A stretch of 64,000 bases of DNA from Phoronis australis (lineage: Eukaryota > Phoronida > Phoronidae), in the NCBI GenBank assembly GCA_002633005.1, contig NMRA01000140.1, positions 178,158 through 242,157 of the forward strand, in the 5' to 3' direction. Below, piece after piece: positions 40,701 through 52,700 of the stretch; the stretch's first letter is position 1, and every line of letters starts with the position of its first letter. A model generated the notes under the pieces. It was not told the DNA's origin, did no database searches, and saw nothing but the letters and a program-made list of their open reading frames with translations. The position numbers and the translations under genes were made by a program.

Positions 40701-43700
40701 TCGAGACAACGGTGCCGTTTGCTTCTCCAGCTCTGTCAGGACTTGAATGCAGAATAAGAAAACTTGCTCCAGTTCAATATCCTGTAAGGTAATAATAATA
40801 ACTATTAACTATCATTTCTATTATACTCAGAGCAGCTACAGGGCCAGCGTAACCACAGAGCCGCTGTATCCAGAGCCAAATGTAGCTACACAGCCAGTGC
40901 AGTCACAGAGCCAGTGTAACCACAGAGCCAGTGTAGCTACAGAGCCATTGTAGCTATAGAGCCAGTGCAGCCATAGATCCAATGTAGCCACAGAGCCAGT
41001 GTAGCTACACAGCCAGTGCAGTCACAGAGCCAGTGTAACCACAGAGCCAGTGTAGCAACAGAGCCAGTGTAGCCACAGAGCCAGTGTATCCACAGAGCCA
41101 GTGTAGCTACAGAACCAGTGTAGCTACAGAGCCATTGTAGCTACAGAGCCAGTGCAGCCATAGATCCAATGTAGCCACAGAGCCAGTGTAGCTACAGAGC
41201 CATTGTAGCTACAGAGCCAGTGCAGCCATAGATCCAATGTAGCCACAGAGCCAGTGTAGCTACACAGCCAGTGCAGTCACAGAGCCAGTGTAACCACAGA
41301 GCCAGTGTAGCAACAGAGCCAGTGTATCCACAGAGCCAGTGTAGCTACAGAACCAGTGTAGCTACAGAGCCATTGTAGCTACAGAGCCAGTGCAGCCATA
41401 GATCCAATGTAGCCACAGAGCCAGTGTAGCTACAGAGCCATTGTAGCTACAGAGCCAGTGCAGCCATAGATCCAATGTAGCCACAGAGCCAGTGTAGCTA
41501 CAGAGCCAGTGTGGCCACAGAGCCAGTGTATCCACAGAGCCAGTGTAGCTACAGAGCCAGTGTAGCCACAGAACCAGTGTAGCCACAGAGCCAGTGTAGC
41601 TACAGAGCCAGTGTAGCTACAGAGCCAGTGTAGCTACACGGCTAGTGTAGCCACAGAGCCAGTGTAACCACAGAGCCAGTGTAGCTACAGAGCCAGTGTA
41701 GCCACAGAGCCAGTGTAGCTACAAAGCCAGTGTAGCCACAGAGCGAGTGTAGCTATAGAGCCATTGTAGCTACAGAGCCAGTGCAGCCATAGATTCAATG
41801 TAACCATAGAGCCAGTGTAGACATATAGCCAGTGTATCCAAAGTGCCAGTGTAGCTACAGAGCCAGTGTAGCCACAGAGCCATTCCAGCCACAAAGCCAG
41901 TGTAGCCACAGAGCCAGTGTAGCTACGGAGACAGTGTAGCTACAGAGCTAGAGTAGCCACAGAGCCAGTGTAACCACAGAGCCAGTGCAGCCACAGAGCC
42001 AATATGCAGAAACAGACATGCTCACCAAACACATACAAATTAGATGGCAGGTTTTGGTGGTCAAATTTCCCTCCCTTGGCTATGTGGTACATTATTGGTA
42101 CAGGCTTCCATATGTATTACTGAAACAGTTACATCACAGTCTTAATTCACCTGGATGAATTAATTTTCAAAGAACTGACTAGTCAAGGAAAAAACCGTCA
42201 ACAACCCACAAGGCTTGTGAGCCAGCTAAAGAAGACAGGCTAGTTCTGATCCTAGTTCAGACATTACTATGAGTCAGAAAAATTCAACCTTATATTTGTA
42301 AGCATCAATTTGCAACTTACCATAGGACTCGCAAACATTTCAAGTCTGGTCAACACGCCACCTGTGGCCACATCACGTGACCTAATGATTATAAGGCTGA
42401 AAATATCTCTGCCCCAACCGGGACTCGAACCAGAGACTTTCTGCTAAGCGTGAGGACGCTTTAGACCACTGAGCCATCGGGACAACACGTGATGTGACCA
42501 CAGGTGCCGTGCAGTCCATACTTAACAGTGTTTGCTACACACATTTCCATGCAGTTTCAGAATTACATATTTATATTACGGTAGGACTATTTACAAAACA
42601 ATCGTGCACGGCTTTGTTCTAGGCACTGCTTATGAAACTCTCCCGAGATGATACAATAAATAAATTAAAAATTCATCAAAATATCCCATACCTCGAAATA
42701 TTTTTTACACTTGATATGGTACTCCCATGTAAGCCCAACACTGCTAGACTTGGAGGTTGTAGAGTACTCATTTAACAGGGCCGTAAGGATGCTGCAAGCA
42801 GTCATTTGCTGAAAATAGACATGCAGATCCCATTTCAGTGTTGTTGAACACCTCAAACAGTGTTCTTACCCGTTACAAAAAAAAATGTAACGACCTTATT
42901 TAACAGCAACCCATAACTCTGAACACAGACTCCATAAGTGAGAGAACAAGAAGGCAAACATCTTCATAATAAATTTATAACTGCCTACGATATTATCATT
43001 TTGGGCTCTCTTTCGGAAACATCAAATTTCCTGAAGGGTTTTTTTTTGCAAAAACAGTCCAAGATGTTCTTTCCAAACAGGGGTAGGACTCCTTCAGTGA
43101 TTTGTATAGTCGACTATAATGCAATTATTATTAAAATCTCTCGGTCTATTTACACCGACCTCTAGTCTATATACACTGTCACGACGTTTCGGTCGGTCTC
43201 TTCTCTGGCCATCGTCAGGTGTTCCTGCGATCTTAGAAGAACGAGCACGGATACGTGGTACACTCATGGTGTGATTTTTTTTGTGCGAGTGTATATAGAC
43301 TAGATGTCGGTGTAAATAGACCAAGAGATTTTAATAATAGTTGTAATACGCCACCAACTCAGAGCGGTTTTAGGAAGTCATCACTAAGCTGTAGGCTATG
43401 AAGGTATTGAAGGTAAATTGCAACACGAGTTTTACTTACCATAGTAAGGTTACCACTTGAGATGAGTTGTGTGACATCAGTGAAGAGGCTATCGCGGTCA
43501 ATATCTTTCGTATCAATGGTAGCCCTCTTGAAGATCACAGCAACAGCTTGAAGCATCTGCTCACGAACGTAAGCTGGAAGCCTGAGGCGAAATATGAACA
43601 GGTGAGTTTGAAATAGAACCATACATGGACCCCATCACAAACTCGACGATTTAAAGTTGTATTTCAGTCTGTATAGCTGGCTCAGAAACAAAAATCGAAG

Positions 43701-46700
43701 AAGGCCTTTTATCCTCGGTATATAGAATTCTATTTCCGCTACCAACTTAAGTCATAGACGATGCCTACATGTGCCATTTTCAAATTCCGCAATTTTAGGT
43801 TTGCCCAGCCAAACAGTCAGAAATGCAGCTTTAAATGGATATTATGGAAGACTGACAACAGGGGGCACCACGGGATGCATTAGTTCCCTCGAACTTGCTC
43901 GAAGTGATGAATTTCTCTGAATGATGTTTCTTTGGTCATCCTGTCTGGTTCTCAAGAAAATAGGCCATCAATTTCCACCCAACATTCAGAATACGAAGGT
44001 GAGTGTATATGTCCAACCATATTGATTTTCTGGCATGAGAATGGGTTTCATATTTTAAAACCCTTAAAACTTCTGTTCTGTGCAGGGCCGTAGCAATTAA
44101 TAGAATGATAATCCAAATGTGAAATCGATACACCTAGCTTGTCTTTGAATCGACTGATAACCAGTCAGTTCAAGTTGCTCGTTTGTAAATGACAGATTGA
44201 CAACATGCAAATGAAAGTTTCAACTTTCTGGCAAACAGTTCAATACTAACGAGTACAAGTTTCACTCTCACTGACATTGTGGCTGATTTCAGCTGCTAAT
44301 TTAAAAATTAGAAAAATCCAAAACTGACAATGTCAAAAATTCTAATGTAAAATTTGAAACGGAACATCAAACCTTACTCAAAAAATGCGAAAGATCAAAA
44401 TGGCATAATAGTCACAATATTGTTGATATTGATGTATACTTGTGGTCAAACCAAGTGAGGTCATCTATATTTTTGTGACTGTAAGCATTTTAAGTACATT
44501 TGATTTAAACTTTTTATTTGATTCAGATTGAAGTTAGGGCCCTGTCACTGTAGGTGACAGTTGCGTGACATGAATTCCATTTGTTGAGTAAATTTTCCCC
44601 TTACAGGTTGCATGTCCCGTCAAGTTGCCAGGTTGAAATTGGGTTGTCTTGTAACCCTAATGGTCCTTACAAATCATAAATACATGAGAAACTTCAAAAC
44701 AACTTTGAAGATATAAACAACAACTTGTTCTTAGATTGCTCTTAAAGCAAAGTTATGAATCCCGCATGCCACCAAAGAAACAATTCTCTATTGATAACTT
44801 ACTACTGTGCACCAGCGGATTGTACCAAGAAACCAACTTAAGTTCACTTTTGACTTAAGTCTAGTAAGATTTGTCTCAACCATTAAACTTTAAAACTTCC
44901 ACATCCGTAGCGTTAAGTCAAATTTAAAACAAAAAAGTCAAAATTACGATCATTTAGTTTCAGTGTTTCCACTGGGTTTTGCAAGGAGCAAGGTGGTGAA
45001 TGGCCAAAACGGGGTGCAAAGCCCGTTGCCGCACGCAAATATGAGAAATGGGATCCCCCTATTAGCTGGGTTTCAAAAGAATCGTGGTGGTGAATGCTCA
45101 ACACGGATGCGGAACCCGGCACCACATGCGAGCATGGGATGAAGTGAGATCCTCCAATGGGGAGGGGGGAGGTGGGAGACCTTCCCCAGGCAAAATTTGA
45201 AAATTAGATGTAATTGGGTGCAGTTTTCTCATCATAGACAAGACCTTAACCCGAGCATCATACAGTGGAAGTATCTGGGCAAAGAACACTTCGCAAGACA
45301 AATTGGCAATGAAGTGTCCAGCGTGATCTCTGTCGCACTTGAGTACAAAAAACAGTGTTAAAATTCAGTTATCCATGAAGTGACAAACATAGAACAAAAA
45401 ATATTTGGAATTCGTAGACATAATAAACTAATTCGTGTAACAAAACTTCCGTTGATACCGTCTTCCTAAACATAAATCAGTGATAGTGGATTGGCGTTGG
45501 CCGGCGTAGCAGACGATGTAATAATCCAGTCCATGCAGACGAATCTGAGACTGGTTAACATTCAATATTGTCATTTTGGCGCAGGGCTATGGTTGATTAA
45601 ACACTTAGATGTCACGCCCTGCAGTATAACTGACAATGTCTTGTAAACTCGGACATGATAAAATGAATGAAGCAGAAATCTTACTGTTTCTTACTTTATT
45701 AGCGAGCCCAGGCGCTTTCCCATTTTAGAAAATTTGTATCGAAGTCGTTGCCTGGTTCCTGGCTGTATTAAGTATAAATGCATTATTGGATAACCAGGCA
45801 GAAATGAGGTACGAAAGGAGATTTGGGATTGGATGACTGTTTAACGGGGGCACAATTCAAGATCCCATTGTAAAATTATTATTTTTCCCTTTCGATCCAC
45901 GAACAGCGAAAGGTGCCGTGTGACTTGTACTTATTCATTAGTACTAGCGATCATTTTCACTAGTGATTCATTTTACTAGCGATCATTTTTACTAGCGATC
46001 ATTTTTACTAGCGATCATTTTTACTAGCGATCATTTTTAATAGCGATCACTTTTAATAGCGATCATTTTTACTAGCAATTTTTGCGTGGCGGTGAAGATT
46101 TCCCGTCATGATTAGGTGTGTGGCGGTCAATTTGAGTATGATTTACGAGTGGCGGGGCCAAAAAGGAGCGTTGCGGGCCGCCCAGAAGTGTACACGCAGG
46201 GGAAACCCTGAGTTGGAAGGGACTTAAGACAAATTTAACTTTTAATTATTTAAAATTGACTTAAGTTTAAGATTTGTCTTAGCTAAGTCAGTTTTCTTGG
46301 AATGGGCCCCTGGTCTCGACAACTTTCATATAGTGGGCTTGGAATATATGGAAAGTTTGTCATAGCTCTAGCCTATGTTCGATGCACAAAACGACACACC
46401 AAGACAAGTTTATTTGTAGAGTTTAGTATTACGCAATGACAATCAGCCAGTTCTTTCCAAACACAAAATCATCTCTAATTTAAGTAAGGAACAAGTGTAG
46501 ACCAACTTCATAACTTTAAGCAGTCTAATTAAAAGTTGCTTTTTCAAAGAAGGCAGTTTTCTAGCAGCCTAAATTACTTACTCTGGTCTCTGTATGACAT
46601 AATGAAGAAGGAATTTCCTCATATTTTCTACATCCTCGATACTGATAAGAGGCCATTCTCTCACCATGCTTTCTTTAATTGTAGAAGCTGCATGAAACAA

Positions 46701-49700
46701 CACGTAATCGTTCTTGCTATGTTCTGTAAAATAGTGTAGAAATCGAGTTATACAAACTTCAGGCGAGTACAAAGTGCTATATACAACAAAAATTTCAAAA
46801 CCGACAGGAATTTCTATTGCACATCAGAAATCTAGGTCTACAGTGTTGGGTTCTTGTGTTCATACACCATATGTGTGACAGCCACAATTAGAGATCATTT
46901 TACTGAGACTTCTTGTAGACAAAGCAATCACAAACAGCAATATCCAGCACTAAAATTTCTGTACTATTAGGAGGCTATACACACAGACCATTGCCCTACA
47001 CAGACAGATGCTGGGCTTGTGCTGCCACCTCTTGACATGGCTAGCAGACAGAAGACTTCTCCATAACCTTTAGTACGTTTTCCTCACATTTCAATTTTGT
47101 TGACGGATTGAAGGTATTTTCAACAGTAGTTGTTCAAGCTCATGGATTTAATTAAAGACTCCAACTGCCTCCAAATGTTTCATTCACATTCCTAAGGCAT
47201 GCATTGATAGTTTAGCCAAGGTTAAACCTAATATTCCAGCGTTCAGGATGGATTAGGATGCAGCAAAATTCAGGAAAAAAGTTGAATCGCAAAACGCTAA
47301 TGAAATGCTTTCAGGTAATTCATCAGGATATCTTTTTAACTAAAAGTTTTGTCAATGTCCCCTTGAAATTTAGGGCATTACTGGTATTCTCAGCATGGAC
47401 ACTCAGACGCCTATAACGCAATATCTCATTTGACTTTGGGGAGATTACAAGACATAGCTGTCTAAAACTGTTACCTTACTAGGTCGAAAATGCAAAATAT
47501 GTCTCAAAAGCATTGATATATTTGACAAGCAACTAGAGAACTTGCATGTTTTACAGAGCATCATTTCAATTTGATTGTTCACATGAGAACGACCAATCAC
47601 AGAAAATGAACATTGCAAAAGTTTGCATGAACTCGCTGAGATTCAAAGAGAGTAACAAAGATGGTTGAAAGTGCGTTTCTTGGAAAAGAAAAATGCTACA
47701 AATATGACATAACCAAGACCTCAACTAATCAATGGTATAATCTGGGTATGGCTCTAGATAAAAGCACTGAGAGGGTATTTAAAAGAGACTGTGAGTGTGA
47801 GGTAATAACTTATAGGGGTCGTGGATTTTGAGAACTAGTTTTCTCCACAGAATAACAAGCACCAAACTCGTTCTCAAAATCTGTGACCTCTGTAAATGAC
47901 CTTCGTCAACTGTGGATGCCTTTAAGCTCCAAAAGAAACCACAAGAGTCTGAAAGGCAGGAAATAGTTGCAGACTCTGGTGCTATTCTTTGATTCAACAA
48001 TACTATCATTTGAAGGAGACTGCGGGTGAATACGGAAGACTGACGTCATATTCACTTACCTAACAGATATGTGCAGGTCTTAAATGCATGCTTAGTTCTC
48101 TTGAACTTTAAAAACAATTCTTCAGCTGCATGGCGTTGCTCATTTGTGACAACTGATGGCGGGGCCTAAAACAAAACAGTCAGAGTAAAGTCTTTAGTAC
48201 ACAAAGATTCAACCCAGAGCACACAGAATGGTACTAAACATGTTTCTTAACTTGCACCTTATTTCTGTATTCGCTTCTATGCAACAAACACAATGACTGA
48301 TGTACACAGTGTGCATGTTAGTAGTGGTATATCAGTTCAGGACACAGTCTTATAAATGACAAACACAATGACTGATGTACACAGTGTGCATGTCAGTAGT
48401 GGTATATCAGTCCAGGGCACAGTCTTATCAATGACAAACACAATGACTGATGTACACAGTGTGGATGTCAGTAGTGGTATATCAGTCCAGGACACAGTCT
48501 TATCAATGACAAACACAATGACTGATGTACACAGTGTGCATGTCAGTAGTGGTATATCAGTCCAGGACACAGTCTTATCGATGACAAACACAATGACTGA
48601 TGTACACAGTGTGCATGTCAGTAGTGCTGTATCAGTCCAGGACACAGTCTTATCAGTGACAATAAACATTGGCCATTGCAATACAAAGAGTTGGAATTCC
48701 TCGTGCATACTGTCTTAATACGCACAAATGTGTCCCATCCAGATCAAGATATTCGTAGAAAGACCCTAGAGGAAGAGCCACTCAAATTAAGTACTGTTAG
48801 TTTTGACAAGGTAAAAAGTTCTGGTTTAGCTGTCCAAATTCCCCGCACCATTTTAATGCAAGAAGCTTACACGCAGTTAGATTCTGGTAAAGTGTGAAAT
48901 CAACTACCAAACTTCTTCTCCTAGGAAGGTCACCACACCATCAAAGTTTTGCTCATGATACTTCCCTCCCCTCTGAACATCATGCAACCCTGTATAACGT
49001 GTCTAAGCATAACTTGAGCTAAAAACTGCCTTTATCAGCTTTATAATCCTTTACTTTCATCAGCTTTATCATCCTTCATTTCAGAAGTGTCCAATGCCAA
49101 GATAACACCAAAATCGTAACAGGCGATCCGAGAAAAATCTGAAGTTGCTAATTCAAAATTGGGTCCATCAGTCAAAATTTTGGTTCTGCAGATGCCTGAT
49201 AGGTGTCTCATTTCGAGATAGTGCACGCAAGAACGTAGTTCATGGACCTGTAAACTTAGTTCACAGATACACAAACCCCCCCCTCTCCCACCACTGGCCA
49301 ACACCTGATATACGTACACAAAAAGCACCACTCCTGCACCTCAATCACATAGCTCACAGACTCTTCATTGACTCACCTATTATAACACCAAATTTCTTTT
49401 TCTGTGGATTCTTCAATCAACTGATTTTCTTCCACAAAGTTGCGTACATTTAATAACAAATTATTGGAATTGGCTTGACTTTGTTAGGTCTGTACTTTAT
49501 GACTTGTAGACCTGATATTCTGAGTAAATTTTGCTTTGGCAAAGTCATCACAATCTGCCGAATATCACAAAAAATAACAAAATGACACGAGTTAGTGTCA
49601 TGAATGTACTAATTCAAAAATGACACGAGTTCGTGTCATGAATGTACTGTTTTCAAGTCGATGATTTTTTTCTTTCTGGAGAATGACACAAAAAATGAAA

Positions 49701-52700
49701 TTTATTGGATTGTTTTTTAACTTAAACGGCTATAACAATTAAGGTGCGTGACGGCTGCCTTCCAGATGCCTGTATGCCAAATTTTATGAAAATACGTTGA
49801 GGACCTTTGAACATACAGAGGTAAACGTAAAAAGATGAAATTGCCACTAGATGGCACACCAGTAGTCAGATGAGTCCAAATGTTGTTATCGTCCGTTGTC
49901 AACATCATATAAATACACTTACTAAATCTAGCAAAGATCCTTCGAACGGTTTAGAAGATACAGCCATAGGTACAAAAAAAAATGCCACTAGGAGGCGCCA
50001 CAGTAGTCAAAATCGTCGGAAAATCATTGTCAGCCATCCACTTCATAGTCAGAACATACGAGCCAATTTTCACAATCATCCTTCGAGTGGTTTGGTTGAT
50101 AGAGGGGTGGACGCAAAAAAACTCAAAAACAGTAAAAATGGCCACTAGGTGGCGCAAACTACATTTAATCCATCCGAAAACAGAAAGGCAGTGCTATCTC
50201 ACTAATAGGTGCCTATATACTAAATTTTATGAAAATCCGATCAAGTCTTTTGAAGATACAGAGGTAAATGTAAAAAACTAAAATTGCCACTAGGGGGCAC
50301 ACCGGTAGTCGGATCCGTCCGAAAGTTTGCTCATGCCGTCCCATCCTCGATAGAAACAAATGTGCAAAATTTCATGAAGGTACGTCAAGGCGTTTTAGAG
50401 ATAGAGCAGCGGACGCCGGGACGGACGGACAGAGATGACGGCATAATGCATCTACATATAAATAAGTGGGCGCATAAGGTATCACCATGGTTCTTTTGTT
50501 CATGATACGAACAACAGATTTGTATTAAATTAAATTGCATACATTTCTGACACCGGTGTACAATCAAAATAACAGTACCCATGAACTCCAGTTAACCATA
50601 CTGTAATTATCGAACTGAAGTGTTATTTATAGCAGTCCCACTAATTTTAAGTGAAAATTCGTCTGCTCAGCAACCACATTGGATCACTCTTGTACATACC
50701 GTATTCGCCGTAATAACCGCCCAGGGCACTTAGAAAAGTTCGGTTCAGGGGGGGCGCTTATTATAACCCAAGGCAGTTGAAACCTAGTCTCCAAAACGGG
50801 TGAAATCGGAAGCTAAGATTCATCATATTTACGCTCTGTGACGTATAGATCTGTAATCTATGAAAGACTTTCAACAAAACTGTGGTGTATTGCTATCAAA
50901 CTTTGCTGCTAAATTACGATCATTTTACAGAAAATTGTGCTGAAATCCCAGGGCGAAAACTCGCCAACTGACTGCCTCAAAATCACCGTCTTCGATATGG
51001 CGACTTCACTGCTTGAATAAAAATAGTTTCGACTCAAGCAAATTACCTGAAATCCTCCTTATTTTTCTAAGTAGCGTCCCTAAGATTTTTTTTAAGTTCC
51101 TGTGGAGTCTGGATTAACGGCAGGTTTAAGTACAAATCTGTACAACATCGTGCCATCTACATGCATGATCGGCAACACGGCGAGAAAAATGTCTGGACGA
51201 ACACACATGTTGTTGTCACGTGACGTTTGTTTTGAAGTTTGTCTACGTTTGTGAGTAAGCGAGCGCGTGCGTGTCACCAGAGTTCATTTGCCAAAGCAGA
51301 GACTGTCTTTTGGTCAGAGTCACGCAATCTAACGAGCTAGATGTGCATGGTGTCTAAAGAAATTTGCTCAAGCAGTAGGCCTAAACCAGAGCGTGTTTCA
51401 TTCAGCACTTGCCGATCTCATGTGCTAAAAACGTTCGACATTTGTCTCGGTAAGGCCCATATTAGTCGCCATGTAGCTGGATGCGTACGTAACTATCTGA
51501 CAGTTATTTTTCGGTGTAAGGGTGTGTAAGCATTCACTGTCAGTTGTCATTTATCGGATATTCGGCTTAAAAACACCAATTACAGTTAATCAAACAATCC
51601 GTCTCAAAAATAAGGCAAACACGTTTTATAATATTAGAAATTGTCGGAAATTAGTGCCAAAATTCATTTATTACCGATGCTATGCTACCCATTTTATGAA
51701 TGGATAGTTCGCGACTAATGTCTTTGTGACAGGTTCATATATGTAGTGCGTGCTTCCTGGCCACGTGCGTTTAACACCGAGTTATTTTTATTCATGACAC
51801 AGTCGATGTGTCTGTACTGAAAGGTCAGACTATAGTGGGACACGGTCGTCGCGAGAGTAGCAACGTTGTTGCGTTCTTTCTGAAGCGCTGTGTTACTTTG
51901 AAGTGTATAATCACGGCTAAATACAAACGTAGCAATGCCGCTGGTGGTCTAGAAGACCGTGCAAAAGTTTTTTGATAAAGCGAAGACGTTACTGTAGCCA
52001 AGTTTTAGTACTATAGGTACGTCATTGTTCGCATGTACACGTTCATGGACTGGGCGCTTATTTCTGCAAAGTCTGAAAACGCGTGGGGGGCGCTCATAGG
52101 GGCATGGGCGGTTATTACAGCGAATACGGTATTTGCCTTTAATACATATCATAGTGTAAAATGTTGAACGGCTGATGAGAGTGCCTGTGGTCTTCAATCA
52201 ATTTTTTCACCATTAGCTCTAGGAGACTAGAGGTTAGACAGTGCCACAAACTCTACTTAGCAGTAGGAATGACGATACCCTCAATAGGCCCTTCATATGA
52301 CAGAAACTTTTCGGTGAATCAAGCCTCACACTGATTAAACCATCAGTCACATTTCTATAAGTACATTTTGTGCATAGAGGGACACCTTAGAAGACCGACA
52401 GTGTCTTTAATTCCTTCTAACATGAACAAATACTCCCGTAATCAAATTTTTTTGAGCTGTACTTTGTTCAGTGCACCATGAAAATCGGAAACTGGTCATT
52501 TTTACATTGCTCGCACCAGGAGATATGACCTCCTATTTTTACCACACGCGCCAGGAGCATTCGCAGTGTTAAAATGGCCAGTTGGCAAATTGGGCAACTG
52601 AATGAAGGTCTGCTTGAAGAAAATTTTGATTACACGAGTTTTGTTCGAGTTGAAAGGAATTAAAGACATCGACAGTCTCCTAAGGTGTACCTCTATGCCC

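Noticed and set aside
42410-42484. Functional tRNA gene
   Set aside because: Six-base anticodon loop and T-stem mismatch, inside inverted repeats.
48337-48718. Open frames on both strands with 25-residue repeats
   Set aside because: By-product of the 75 bp minisatellite.
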